Below, piece by piece: positions 36,384-44,724 of a DNA stretch of 64,000 bases. The stretch's first letter is position 1, and each line of letters starts with the position of its first letter. A program made the translations under genes and the position numbers. The notes beneath the pieces are model-generated. The model was given only the letters and a program-made list of their open reading frames with translations. It did no database searches and had not been told where the DNA came from. Source of the DNA: Corynebacterium mustelae (lineage in GTDB: Bacteria; Actinomycetota; Actinomycetes; Mycobacteriales; Mycobacteriaceae); assembly GCF_001020985.1 (NCBI RefSeq), contig NZ_CP011542.1, positions 1,860,001 to 1,924,000 of the forward strand. The letters are read 5' to 3'.

Positions 36384-38462
36384 CTAATTGGGGGTTATCC
36401 TGCCTCGGTTGGAAAAAGCATCTGCGGTTGGTTGTTCGTTGCGTTGCTTGCGAATCCACGTTTCGATCAGGTCGACCGCTTCCGACACAGGCACCCCGTT
36501 TACTTGGGTTCCGTCCAAGAACCGGAAACTTACCGCGTCTGATTCCACATCCCGTGCTCCGGCCAACAGCATGAACGGCACCTTGGCTTGGGTGTGGTTT
36601 CGGATCTTCTTTTGCATCCGGTCATCAGAAGTATCAACACTGGCGCGAATACCACGAGCGCGCAGCTGGGTCATAACCTCCTCCAAGTGAGGGGTGAAAC
36701 TGTCAGCTACCGGGATACCAATCACCTGGTGCGGTGCCAACCAAGCGGGGAATGCACCAGCGTAGTGTTCTAGCAGTACGCCAAAGAAACGTTCAATAGA
36801 GCCGAACAACGCGCGGTGAATCATGATCGGACGTTTCTTCGTTCCATCTGGAGCTGTGTATTCCAAATTGAAACGCTCTGGCAGATTGAAATCCAGTTGC
36901 ACGGTCGACATTTGCCAGGTGCGGCCGATGGCGTCACGCGCTTGTACTGAAATCTTCGGACCGTAGAAAGCAGCACCACCCGGATCCGGAACCAGACTCA
37001 AGCCTGAGGCATCAGCAACTCGCTGGAGAATCTCGGTGGATTTCTCCCAGATTTCATCGGAACCGACGAACTTGTTAGGGTCCTTGGTGGATAGTTCCAG
37101 GTAGAAATCATCAAGGCCGTAATCACGAAGCAACGAGATAATGAAATCCAATACCGTGGTCAGTTCGGCTTCCAGTTGGTCCTCGGTACAGTAAATATGG
37201 GCATCATCCTGGGTAAAACCACGCGCACGAGTGAGCCCGTGGATAACACCCGATTTTTCGTAACGGTAGACCGTCCCGAATTCAAACAGCCGCAACGGCA
37301 GTTCGCGATACGAACGCCCGCGTGAGGCGAAGATGAGGTTGTGCATCGGGCAGTTCATTGGCTTTGCATAGTAGTCCTGCGGCGGCTTAACTACGGTGCC
37401 ATCTTCGTCATATTCACCATCCAATTGCATCGGTGGGAACATACCATCAGCATAAAAATCCAGGTGCCCGGATTTTTCGAAGAGCTCTCCCTTTGTTAAA
37501 TGTGGGGTATTGACGAAAGAATACCCGGCAGCAATATGCCGCCGACGGGAATGTTCTTCCATTTCCAATCGAACAATGCCACCGTTTGGGTGGAACACTG
37601 GAAAACCGGAACCGATCTCATCAGGGAAGCTAAATAGATCCAACTCCGCACCTAACCGCCGGTGATCTCGCTTTTCAGCTTCAGCGAGTTTATGTTCGTA
37701 TTCGGCTAGCGCTTCTTTAGATTCCCAAGCCGTGCCGTAGATCCGTTGCAAACCAGCATTAGCCTGGTCGCCCCGCCAGTAGGCAGCAGATGATCGGGTC
37801 AGGGTAAACGCTGGGATATATTTCGTCGTTGGAACATGCGGTCCCCGGCACAGATCGTACCATTCGACGTCGCCCGTTCGCGGATTCAGATTGTAATATC
37901 CGGTGAGTTCGCCCACTCCGACTTCTGTAGCCTCATCAGAATCAGGATCGACCGATCCCTTATCTGCTATGAGCTCTAACTTGTAAGGTTCATCTTTCAA
38001 GGCAGCACTAGCAGCCTCGGTGCTTTCATACACTCGCCGTTCGAATTTTTGCCCAGATTTGATGATCTTCTTCATTCGCTTTTCAATGCGCTGAAGATCT
38101 TCAGGAGTAAACGGTTCCGCCACGTCAAAGTCGTAATAGAAGCCATTTTCAATCGCCGGACCAATTCCTAGTTTGGTCCCGGGGAATTCAAGCTGTACTG
38201 CCTGAGCAAGCACGTGTGTGGCCGAATGCCGAATAACGCCGCGCCCTTCCTCTGTATTAGCAGGAATTGGAGTAACCATGACGGTTTCATCCGGGACAAA
38301 AGACAAGTCGCGGAGATTACCCTCGGAATCTTTAACACAAACAATTGCCGTTGGGCCGGTGTTTGGTAGCTCTAATTCCCGCATCGCAGCCCCTACCGGT
38401 GTACCAGCAGCCACCGAAAATGGGGAATGAGGATTAATTGCGGCATCAGTCAGCTGTGCCAT
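36384..38462 (-). CDS. thrS: Threonyl-tRNA synthetase
   Basis: Class II synthetase of about 692 residues. The TGS domain starts at [20 protein letters not shown]. The editing domain shows [13 protein letters not shown] (HxxxH) and FYYDFDV. The catalytic core has [24 protein letters not shown] (zinc Cys and motif 2), [12 protein letters not shown], and [22 protein letters not shown] (motif 3). The anticodon-binding domain begins at [12 protein letters not shown] 38462 is preferred, with AAGGAG about 12 bases upstream; ATG 38495 or a longer reading to 38594 are possible. No T-box leader was recognised. The next gene upstream on the same strand is the Dyp peroxidase. Confidence 0.95.
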   Translation of the reverse strand: MAQLTDAAINPHSPFSVAAGTPVGAAMRELELPNTGPTAIVCVKDSEGNLRDLSFVPDETVMVTPIPANTEEGRGVIRHSATHVLAQAVQLEFPGTKLGIGPAIENGFYYDFDVAEPFTPEDLQRIEKRMKKIIKSGQKFERRVYESTEAASAALKDEPYKLELIADKGSVDPDSDEATEVGVGELTGYYNLNPRTGDVEWYDLCRGPHVPTTKYIPAFTLTRSSAAYWRGDQANAGLQRIYGTAWESKEALAEYEHKLAEAEKRDHRRLGAELDLFSFPDEIGSGFPVFHPNGGIVRLEMEEHSRRRHIAAGYSFVNTPHLTKGELFEKSGHLDFYADGMFPPMQLDGEYDEDGTVVKPPQDYYAKPMNCPMHNLIFASRGRSYRELPLRLFEFGTVYRYEKSGVIHGLTRARGFTQDDAHIYCTEDQLEAELTTVLDFIISLLRDYGLDDFYLELSTKDPNKFVGSDEIWEKSTEILQRVADASGLSLVPDPGGAAFYGPKISVQARDAIGRTWQMSTVQLDFNLPERFNLEYTAPDGTKKRPIMIHRALFGSIERFFGVLLEHYAGAFPAWLAPHQVIGIPVADSFTPHLEEVMTQLRARGIRASVDTSDDRMQKKIRNHTQAKVPFMLLAGARDVESDAVSFRFLDGTQVNGVPVSEAVDLIETWIRKQRNEQPTADAFSNRGRITPN

Positions 38463-38624
38463 AAGTTCACTGCGCTCCTTACTGCGCTCAGGCATCCACG
38501 CGTCAGACCTGGACGCGAGATGCAACGAAATTACCTGCCCTGAAACATGCACCAAGGCAGGTACTTTAATAACGGTTACACCAGTATTGGTCAAACCGCT
38601 GGCTTTTAATCTTACCTCGCAACC

Positions 38625-39911
38625 TTAAGATTGTAGAAGTGCTGCACCCCAGAACCTGTCGCCGTCCTCACCACCGTCTGCTGTTCCAGGGGGAACCGCA
38701 TACACAGCCGAACCGATGTGTGTTATCCATTCATTCATGCGATCGCTGTCATTTAACCGCTGCTGAATGGGAACAAACTGTTGTAACGGGTTCTGCTGAA
38801 AACACACGAATACCAATCCGGTGTTCGAGGTTTGTTCGGAACCAGGAACTGGCGGCTGACTGAAATTGTAAGCCCGGCGACGAATCCGCTGATTAGGTAT
38901 ATCCAGTGGCGGTGCAGCTAAGGCCATATGAGACCGAGGGTCAATAATCGGCAGCCCGACTTCGTCGGTAGCGTCAAAATCCGCTGGTTCAAATTCGTCG
39001 GTCCCAGAAAGTGGCGCCCCCGAGTCGAGGAACCGCCCCATCGCTACTTCACGTGATGTCCGGTCGAGTTTTTCCCAATCATCAAGATTCATGTTAATGC
39101 GACGGACCACCATCGCTGTACCGCCAACAAGCCATTGTGGCGAATCCGAATCGCCGTTAATCCAGACGTAATCTTCATATTCGGAGTCCGATGCGGGGTT
39201 TACGGTTCCATCTTTCTGACCGAACAGGTTACGAGGAGTTGCTCCTTTTTCCGTTGCACCCACGGCGTTGAGAAATCCCTGTTGTAGCCACAGGGTTTCT
39301 ACATAAGCGGCGCCGGAACGAATCATATGCCGGGTAGCAAACGCCAAGGTCACTGGGTCGTCACAACAGATTTGCAAAGCTATGTCAGACTGACCCCATT
39401 GATCTTCCAACTTGTCACTGCTAAATTCCGGAAGCGGACGCAACCAATCAGGGCGAGCATCTTTTTTGTCAATGATGTCGAAAAACCGAGGACCAAATCC
39501 ACAGGTAATAGTCAAATTAGCAGCGGATTCCGCAAGCTCTGGTTCGAGACTACCAACAGGGTTTTGCCCACGGGTTAACCTGCGAGCGTCTTCCGTCCAC
39601 AATGTCATCAATCGACGTACGGCCACTAGATCAGTGCCAGCCCTAAGATTAAAGGCCACCATATTGAGTAAAGCCTGACCCGGAGTGGCCACACCTGCTT
39701 GATGCTTCCCATCGAAAGGCACAACCTGCTTGGCTAAAAACGCTCCACCTTCTTCAACGTTAACTTCAGCTAAACCGCTTTCCCCCGAACGCTCACTGCC
39801 ACAAGCTGTTAACGCAGTAGCTGAGGTCGTGACAGTTGCACCGATGAGGAAACTACGGCGCGACAGAAATTTTTGCGAATCTTTGGGGTCAGGTGGAATG
39901 GCGCCAGCCAT
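38625..39911 (-). CDS. Tat-exported Dyp-type heme peroxidase (EfeB-like)
   Basis: Heme peroxidase of 428 residues. A twin-arginine signal is seen in FLSRRSFLIGATVTTSATAL (about residues 14-33), ending in a possible lipobox TALTAC, so it may be a Tat lipoprotein. The distal-site motif GXXDG is present in NLFGQKDGTVNP (about 225-236). Later WVGGTAMVVRRINMNLDDWEKL-type residues (here WLVGG) and the C-terminal GLVFVCFQQNPLQQF are typical of the DyP/EfeB branch. It is exported folded with heme, in line with the copper-handling genes upstream. Roles in peroxide defence or iron release are possible. Confidence 0.9.
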   Translation of the reverse strand: MAGAIPPDPKDSQKFLSRRSFLIGATVTTSATALTACGSERSGESGLAEVNVEEGGAFLAKQVVPFDGKHQAGVATPGQALLNMVAFNLRAGTDLVAVRRLMTLWTEDARRLTRGQNPVGSLEPELAESAANLTITCGFGPRFFDIIDKKDARPDWLRPLPEFSSDKLEDQWGQSDIALQICCDDPVTLAFATRHMIRSGAAYVETLWLQQGFLNAVGATEKGATPRNLFGQKDGTVNPASDSEYEDYVWINGDSDSPQWLVGGTAMVVRRINMNLDDWEKLDRTSREVAMGRFLDSGAPLSGTDEFEPADFDATDEVGLPIIDPRSHMALAAPPLDIPNQRIRRRAYNFSQPPVPGSEQTSNTGLVFVCFQQNPLQQFVPIQQRLNDSDRMNEWITHIGSAVYAVPPGTADGGEDGDRFWGAALLQS

Positions 39912-40060
39912 GAAGAATCAATACCTTTCCTACGTTTTGATGGTAGACAAACTTGACTTGTTGGTTACCCTGTTGGTTGCAGCTGCGTAACCTAGAAGGC
40001 CCGCATGAATGCAAAACATGAGGTTGTGCTGTCACGAAAGCCTCCTATCATCGTTGATAT

Positions 40061-40672
40061 CTAATGCTTGTGTTCGCTGTGATCATGATCCCCGTGATCG
40101 GAGTGATCACTAGAGTATTCCTCATCGCCCGCGGCAACCGTACGAACTGGAATGTCCTTGAAGTCAACCATGGAACCATCACTTAATTCCACACTGAGAT
40201 TGACAGTTTCACCAGCTGCTACCGGCTTAGAAACATCCATAACCATGAAATGATCATGTCCAGGCTCAAGTACATGAGACTTACCAGCTGGAATTACGAA
40301 TCCACCCTGCTTTTCTTGCATTTTCCCGTCCACCACTTCATGCAGCTCGAAAGAACCAGCATCAATGTCGGTCTCAAAACCAACGATAGTGATCTCATTA
40401 TCAGTATTGTTGGTTATTTTCCCGAAAACGGCAGTCATCTTTGCGTCAGATTCCATGGCACGAACAAAGGCGTCATCAAAGCTAATGTCTTCTTTGCTCA
40501 TTTTGTCACCAGCGTCTTTAACTGCGCTGGAAGCAGCTGTTGCCATCACCGAGGTGGCAGTATCAACCTTGTTTGCTGAGTCCTTTTCGGAAGTAGTGCA
40601 ACCGGAAAGAATTAACGCGGAGGCCGCGACTGCGCAAAGGGCAACGGTTCGGATCTGTCGAAAATTTAACAT
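40061..40672 (-). CDS. PCuAC-domain copper chaperone lipoprotein
   Basis: Extracytoplasmic copper-binding lipoprotein of 203 residues. The signal peptide MLNFRQIRTVALCAVAASAL ends in lipobox ILSGC (about residue 25). The PCuAC domain shows AVFGKITNNTDNEITIVGFE and the copper-site stretch HVLEPGHDHFMVMDV (H, H and M ligands, about 137-151). The C-terminus is a histidine-rich tail (SSDHSDHGDHDHSEHKH) that could bind additional metal. PCuAC proteins deliver Cu(I) to the cytochrome oxidase Cu-A site or store periplasmic copper. It lies between the CopC-like gene and the Dyp peroxidase gene, on the same strand. Confidence 0.88.
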   Translation of the reverse strand: MLNFRQIRTVALCAVAASALILSGCTTSEKDSANKVDTATSVMATAASSAVKDAGDKMSKEDISFDDAFVRAMESDAKMTAVFGKITNNTDNEITIVGFETDIDAGSFELHEVVDGKMQEKQGGFVIPAGKSHVLEPGHDHFMVMDVSKPVAAGETVNLSVELSDGSMVDFKDIPVRTVAAGDEEYSSDHSDHGDHDHSEHKH

Positions 40673-40750
40673 AACGAGAATCACTTTCTCTGTGGTGACA
40701 TCATTGCCACCACTAGTTGAGGAACATTGAACAATAATCGATAGCAGCGG

Positions 40751-41362
40751 CTAACGGCTACTATGCTTTTTGTTTCGGAGGACGATAATTACAAAAGATG
40801 AAAGTAGGAAAACAATACCAACCCCGATACCTAGTGTAATCCATGCATTAGAGTTCTCAACCGCCGATTGAGAATCACCTGAACTTGAGGGATTTGGTGG
40901 TGAATGGTTTTCTGAAACTGATGGCATCTCACCTGATCGCACGATAGAAAAGGTTGTTTTTCCACGAGTTGAGTGACCATCAGAAGAAGTTATTTGAAAA
41001 CCGATTGTGTACTCGCCAGATGAAAACTCGATATCCCCTGGTACATCAAGTGTGACATTACGCCCGTTCACAGTCGGTTCACCTCTAAATAGCACGCGGC
41101 CGGTACTGTCGGTAACAGCGAGCGTATTAAAACCCGATTTTGGCTCGCCGGAGAATTCCAACACAATTTTGCTTGGCGCTTCCGTAAGAACCTCACCATC
41201 TCTAGGCGCTCCCCCTACAACCACATCATGAGCAGAAGCAATATTGCTAGGAATAAAGGGAGCTATTGCTCCCCCACCCCACAAGGCTAAGACCACAGCG
41301 ATTATCATGTGGGCGCATCGGAGACGCCTAGGTAGTGTTATGCGACGGTTAGCCAGTATCAT
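40751..41362 (-). CDS. CopC-domain membrane-anchored copper protein
   Basis: Protein of 203 residues. A signal sequence (CAHMIIAVVLALWGGGAIA) ends near IASA, so the mature protein begins HDVVVGGAPRDGEVL. The N-terminal histidine is the expected Cu(II) ligand of CopC. The beta-sandwich follows (KIVLEFSGEPKSGFNTLAVTD; GEYTIGFQITSSDGHSTRGK, with another His). A Ser/Pro/Asn linker leads to a C-terminal helix (WITLGIGVGIVFLLSSFVIIVL) and a basic tail, so it stays in the membrane. AAGGAAAGGA before the ATG is a strong ribosome site. It is the first gene of the cluster, and an inverted repeat lies in its leader (41382-41422). Confidence 0.88.
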   Translation of the reverse strand: MILANRRITLPRRLRCAHMIIAVVLALWGGGAIAPFIPSNIASAHDVVVGGAPRDGEVLTEAPSKIVLEFSGEPKSGFNTLAVTDSTGRVLFRGEPTVNGRNVTLDVPGDIEFSSGEYTIGFQITSSDGHSTRGKTTFSIVRSGEMPSVSENHSPPNPSSSGDSQSAVENSNAWITLGIGVGIVFLLSSFVIIVLRNKKHSSR

Positions 41363-41381
41363 TGCGTCCTTTCCTTACAGC

Positions 41382-41422
41382 AGCACATTACGAACCTTGG
41401 TTTAGGTGACGGTTCGTGTGCT
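41382..41422. promoter_or_regulatory. Interrupted inverted repeat upstream of the copC-like gene
   Basis: AGCACA-TTA-CGAACC (41382-41396) is mirrored by GGTTCG-TGTGCT (41411-41422) around 14 bases, 20 bases before the copC-like start codon. It could be an operator of a copper-responsive regulator or an mRNA leader hairpin. I cannot assign the regulator. Confidence 0.5.
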
Positions 41423-41469
41423 ACACAGTAGTCGGAGATTCATTGCAGAAAGTTCCCGCAGATTCACAA

Positions 41470-41508
41470 ATAAAAATAATGTCGCCCTTCAGAATCATGA
41501 AGGGCGAC
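41470..41508 (-). terminator. Terminator of the tRNA operon
   Basis: Perfect 10-pair stem, arms 41481-41490 and 41499-41508, followed on the minus strand by ATTATTTTTATTTG. It lies 12 bases beyond the last tRNA. Confidence 0.85.
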
Positions 41509-41520
41509 ATTGTTGTTGAG

Positions 41521-41593
41521 AGCGGATGACGAGACTCGAACTCGCGACCCTCACCTTGGCAAGGTGATGCGCTACCAACTGCGCTACATCCGC
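41521..41593 (-). tRNA. tRNA-Gly (GCC), copy 1
   Basis: Reading the minus strand, GCGGATG pairs with CATCCGC in the acceptor stem. The anticodon stem-loop is CACCT-TGCCAAG-GTG with anticodon GCC, and the T arm has GTTCGAGTC. 73 bases; CCA is not encoded. It is identical to two other copies in the cluster. Confidence 0.96.
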
Positions 41594-41628
41594 ATCTGTG
41601 CATTTTTTCAAGCTGCACAACGCTCGTG

Positions 41629-41700
41629 TGCGCGATACTGGGATTGAACCAGTGACCTCTTCCGTGTCAGGGAAGCGCTCTCCCGCTGAGCTAAACGCGC
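41629..41700 (-). tRNA. tRNA-Val (GAC), copy 1
   Basis: Minus strand, 72 bases from GCGCGTTTAGCTCAG to the A discriminator. The anticodon loop is CTGACAC with anticodon GAC, and the T arm has GGTTCAATCCC. By my pairing the acceptor stem has one T-T mismatch (position 6 with 67); both copies share it. CCA not encoded. Confidence 0.95.
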
Positions 41701-41710
41701 TTAGTTTTTG

Positions 41711-41781
41711 AGGTGGAAACGGGAATCGAACCCGTGTGCACGGTTTTGCAGACCGTTGCCTCACCACTCGGCCATTCCACC
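41711..41781 (-). tRNA. tRNA-Cys (GCA)
   Basis: Minus strand, 71 bases. Acceptor GGTGGAA pairs with TTCCACC. The anticodon loop is TCTGCAAAA with anticodon GCA, and the T arm has GGTTCGATTCC. It sits between the two copies of the Gly-Val repeat. CCA not encoded. Confidence 0.96.
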
Positions 41782-41821
41782 ACGGCATAAACCGTTTTAT
41801 TAAGTATCTTAGCGATACTAG

Positions 41822-41894
41822 AGCGGATGACGAGACTCGAACTCGCGACCCTCACCTTGGCAAGGTGATGCGCTACCAACTGCGCTACATCCGC
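41822..41894 (-). tRNA. tRNA-Gly (GCC), copy 2
   Basis: Identical to the copy at 41521-41593, with the same acceptor, GCC anticodon and T arm. It is part of repeat copy B. Confidence 0.96.
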
Positions 41895-41929
41895 ATCTGT
41901 GCATTTTTTCAAGCTGCACAACGCTCGTG

Positions 41930-42001
41930 TGCGCGATACTGGGATTGAACCAGTGACCTCTTCCGTGTCAGGGAAGCGCTCTCCCGCTGAGCTAAACGCG
42001 C
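41930..42001 (-). tRNA. tRNA-Val (GAC), copy 2
   Basis: Identical to the copy at 41629-41700, including the acceptor-stem T-T mismatch. It is part of repeat copy B. Confidence 0.95.
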
Positions 42002-42026
42002 AACAAACATTCATAAATGAATGTGG

Positions 42027-42099
42027 AGCGGATGACGAGACTCGAACTCGCGACCCTCACCTTGGCAAGGTGATGCGCTACCAACTGCGCTACATCCGC
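42027..42099 (-). tRNA. tRNA-Gly (GCC), copy 3
   Basis: Third identical tRNA-Gly body, first in the minus-strand cluster (order Gly-Val-Gly-Cys-Val-Gly). The flanking bases differ from copies 1 and 2, so the longer repeat does not extend here. Confidence 0.96.
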
Positions 42100-42363
42100 A
42101 TGCACTCTTTTTTGGTGCGGAAAAAACATTAGCCGCTTCCACCCAGGAAACACAAATCTGCACGTAACCTCACCGGAAAATACGTCCATAACGTAAGGGT
42201 AAACTGTCGCATAAACCACAGCAATGTAATTTAAGCCTAAAAACACGCAACATAGCGGCACATCAGAGAACATCGAAAATTAGGATTCCACGAATAGCCG
42301 TGCTAATTTTGTCTATCGGAAGTCCAGAAGCCCGCAAATTCTGATCCTTATACGCACTTTTAA

Positions 42364-42438
42364 GGTCCTATGGCTCAGTGGAAGAGCGTTCCGTTCACAC
42401 CGGAAAGGTCGCTGGTTCGATCCCAGCTAGGACCACCA
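42364..42438 (+). tRNA. tRNA-Val (CAC)
   Basis: Plus strand, acceptor GGTCCTA pairing with TAGGACC. The anticodon loop is TTCACAC with anticodon CAC (reads GTG), the T arm has GGTTCGATCCC, and the 3' CCA is encoded at 42436-42438, unlike the minus-strand cluster. 75 bases with CCA. It is followed at once by a terminator. Confidence 0.95.
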
Positions 42439-42440
42439 CA

Positions 42441-42475
42441 ACCGCAACTTCGTTTAGGTAGTTGCGGTTTTTTAC
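42441..42475 (+). terminator. Terminator after tRNA-Val (CAC)
   Basis: ACCGCAACT at 42441 pairs with AGTTGCGGT ending at 42468, then a T run. It shows that the tRNA is a single-gene transcript. Confidence 0.85.
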
Positions 42476-42506
42476 ATCAAAGAATACAAAAACCGAACTT
42501 TAACTT

Positions 42507-43322
42507 ATGGCATTTGACCACACCCCCAATCCCCACATTTTTCCAATGGCGTTGACCACACAAAACGTCGCATGCCTTCTTCCGGCTCCCCCATCGAAAA
42601 CAAGCAAACAGGTTTCTGTTCACGCCATTGCGGTTTCAACACTTAATGGACAAGCGACTGTTAATGGTTCCAGCCAGGCTCTTGGTAACGACGTCGATAG
42701 TGCATTATTACACGCATCACGCGCACTCGCCGACTGCATAATCGTTGGGGCAGAAACGGCCCGTTCGGAAAACTATGGTGGGGTCACACTCTCAAAAACC
42801 GAGCAAATTGAGCGCAGGCAGCGTGGACAAGCGGACATTCCACCGATAGCAGTAATTACCACTCACGCAGAGTTAGACCCTGAATCCAGATTATTCACCG
42901 ATGCCTTAAAGCAGCCGATCATCGTGACAGACCCAACGGTTGCAGCTCCAGAAGCACTAGCGCGGATTTCCGCTACTGGGGCAAAAGTCATCACGGTCAA
43001 AGGCTTAAAACCCCAAGCCATTATTTCCGAACTACATGCACTCGGTTTTAGGTATTTCAGTCTTGAAGGTGGGCCTTATTTATATTCACAGTTTTTTACT
43101 TCCGGGTTGATCAACTCACTAAATATCAGCATCGATCCACGTATTTCCGCCACCGAAAAACCACTATTCACACTGCCAGCAACCGATTCCCAGTCGGAAT
43201 TAAAACTCCAATTAAACCAATGTGGTGTTAGCAATGACGGCTTCGTTTTCCTTCGATACTGCTTCCCAAACTCAAAGCACTTTGATGACAACCAGTCACC
43301 CTCAACCAACCCTCGTATCTGA
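42507..43322 (+). CDS. RibD C-terminal-like (dihydrofolate/pyrimidine) reductase family protein
   Basis: Rossmann-like reductase of up to 271 residues in the RibD-C/DHFR family. Landmarks are VSVHAIAVSTLNGQATVNGSS (about 33-53), ADCIIVGAETARSENYG (about 74-90), IAVITTHAELDPESRLF, and GFRYFSLEGGPYLYSQFFTSGLIN near the C-terminus, which matches LLxEGGPxL of the family. NADPH-dependent reduction of a pteridine or pyrimidine intermediate is likely; the real substrate is unknown. No good ribosome site is visible. ATG 42546 (MALTTQNVACLLP) is an equally likely start. It is the first gene after the tRNAs and probably monocistronic. Confidence 0.8.
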   Translation: MAFDHTPNPHIFPMALTTQNVACLLPAPPSKTSKQVSVHAIAVSTLNGQATVNGSSQALGNDVDSALLHASRALADCIIVGAETARSENYGGVTLSKTEQIERRQRGQADIPPIAVITTHAELDPESRLFTDALKQPIIVTDPTVAAPEALARISATGAKVITVKGLKPQAIISELHALGFRYFSLEGGPYLYSQFFTSGLINSLNISIDPRISATEKPLFTLPATDSQSELKLQLNQCGVSNDGFVFLRYCFPNSKHFDDNQSPSTNPRI

Positions 43323-43424
43323 AACAGACAACAACATTGCCCATCACGCTGAACTCAGGGCGCAGAAACACTGAATCCATACCGGCCATTCCCCTATTGA
43401 GTTTGAGCCAGATAACCTAGAAGT

Positions 43425-44699
43425 GTGAACTCATTTTCTTTGACCAAGCTTCATTCGGTCTGGGCAGAACCTATTCCCCAGCCACAGCAATCCGACACAC
43501 AGCACGATCAAACGGGGTCTGCCGATGAGTCTGATTGTGATAGGGCTACGCGCACGAATTCTATTGCGAAGTTAGCTTTGTGGCCCGTAGCTATTTTTTT
43601 AGTGCTACACCGTGTGGTCATTCTCGCGGTAAATGGTAGCAATACCGATGATTTTACAACCGTCTATCAAGCATTACGACGATTTTTAACTAACCAACCA
43701 GTGTATAGCGAAAACTATAGTTTCGTTGACCCGCATTATCTGTATAACCCAGGCGCAACATTACTTCTAGCCCCACTCGGCACAATTGACGATGCTTCCA
43801 GCGCCCGGTTTGGATTTATTATCGTAAATGCTTTGTTTATTATTGGCGGTTTAGCCATATTAACAAGATTATTCGACTACACACTTTCAAGTGCCGTCTT
43901 CCCTGCGATTATTGGCATCGCTTTTTGTACTGAAGCCGTAATTAACACATTGGTATTTGCCAATATTAATGGCGTCTTATTATGCGCTTTATGCGGATTT
44001 ATTTGGGCGATGTTGCGCAATAAATTATGGATCTCTGGACTAATTTTAGGAGTAATGATCTTAATTAAACCCGTTTTTGCTCCTTTATTATTCCTCCCGT
44101 TGATAAAGTTGCACTGGCCGACGATTTCGACAGCGATCGGCTTGCCTATAATACTCAACGTCATCGCATGGCCAATTATTCCCGGCGCTTCAGACTATGT
44201 ACAACGGACAGTGCCGTACTTAGGTGAAGTTCGCGACTATGCTAACAGCTCTTTTCCCGGACTAGCGTTATATTTTGGTTTAAATCCCTGGGTGGAACGC
44301 CTAGCTTTCGCTTTTTTCGCGGCATTGATAATTACTACGGTATTTTTTCTCCTTCGGCTCCGTAACAGTGACCCATTAGTATGGGCCTCCACTACATCTG
44401 GCGTGTTGCTAGCCGGCGCATTCTTATTGTCCTCGTTAGGGCAAATGTACTATTCTATGATGCTTTTTCCCCTGCTATTCACAGTGCTGAAAAGTAGATC
44501 GCCGATGCATTCTGCAGCTGGATGGATTGGCGCATTTTTATGCCTTTCGCCCTTAGATTGGGTTTCGCTTTACCAGCCTGTATGGGGCAGATGGTTTAAT
44601 ACGTTCCAGGCAACAATTGGCTGGGCAATTATTATTGCCACGGTAACGGCGTTTTCAGTGGCTGCTTTTCGACGTTCAAAAACTCCAATTCAGCTATAA
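43425..44699 (+). CDS. aftC: Alpha-(1->3)-arabinofuranosyltransferase AftC-like (GT87)
   Basis: GT-C glycosyltransferase of 424 residues with about ten membrane helices after a 45-residue hydrophilic start. The first extracytoplasmic loop has NGSNTDDFTTVYQALRRF, with the DD expected at the catalytic site; HYLYNPGATLLLAPLG follows, then ANINGVLLCALCGF and LGVMILIKPVFAPLLFLPL. Immediate linkage to msrB, then hemQ, repeats the mycobacterial Rv2673-Rv2674-Rv2676c order, which is the main reason for choosing AftC over other GT87 enzymes. AftC adds branching arabinose to arabinogalactan. Codons in the central part are unusually AT-rich (many TTA and ATT). The start is GTG at 43425. Confidence 0.8.
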   Translation: MNSFSLTKLHSVWAEPIPQPQQSDTQHDQTGSADESDCDRATRTNSIAKLALWPVAIFLVLHRVVILAVNGSNTDDFTTVYQALRRFLTNQPVYSENYSFVDPHYLYNPGATLLLAPLGTIDDASSARFGFIIVNALFIIGGLAILTRLFDYTLSSAVFPAIIGIAFCTEAVINTLVFANINGVLLCALCGFIWAMLRNKLWISGLILGVMILIKPVFAPLLFLPLIKLHWPTISTAIGLPIILNVIAWPIIPGASDYVQRTVPYLGEVRDYANSSFPGLALYFGLNPWVERLAFAFFAALIITTVFFLLRLRNSDPLVWASTTSGVLLAGAFLLSSLGQMYYSMMLFPLLFTVLKSRSPMHSAAGWIGAFLCLSPLDWVSLYQPVWGRWFNTFQATIGWAIIIATVTAFSVAAFRRSKTPIQL

Positions 44700-44724
44700 A
44701 CAATCTCTCGTTTAAAATGTAGCC

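Larger units (their letters stand above)
41519..41700. repeat. Direct repeat copy A (tRNA-Gly plus tRNA-Val unit)
   Basis: This 182-base segment is identical, base by base as I read it, to 41820-42001. It contains one tRNA-Gly and one tRNA-Val with their spacer. The two copies are 301 bases apart start to start and flank tRNA-Cys. Confidence 0.95.
41820..42001. repeat. Direct repeat copy B (tRNA-Gly plus tRNA-Val unit)
   Basis: Second copy of the 182-base unit described at 41519-41700, without a single difference that I can find. Spacer sequences are also identical, so the duplication is recent or kept even by gene conversion. Confidence 0.95.

Noticed and set aside
38463..38624. T-box or other riboswitch upstream of thrS
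   Set aside because: No T-box sequence, specifier loop or antiterminator pair could be recognised; the space between Dyp and thrS is short.
41495..42014. Open frames with repeated sequence across the tRNA cluster
   Set aside because: The repeats are tRNA-Gly and tRNA-Val genes; translated tRNA sequence explains the apparent paralogous peptides.
41519..42099. Possible CRISPR array or integration site from repeated segments near tRNAs
   Set aside because: Repeats are whole tRNA genes with spacer, not short regular repeats; no integrase gene or attachment-site duplication of a tRNA 3' end is seen nearby.
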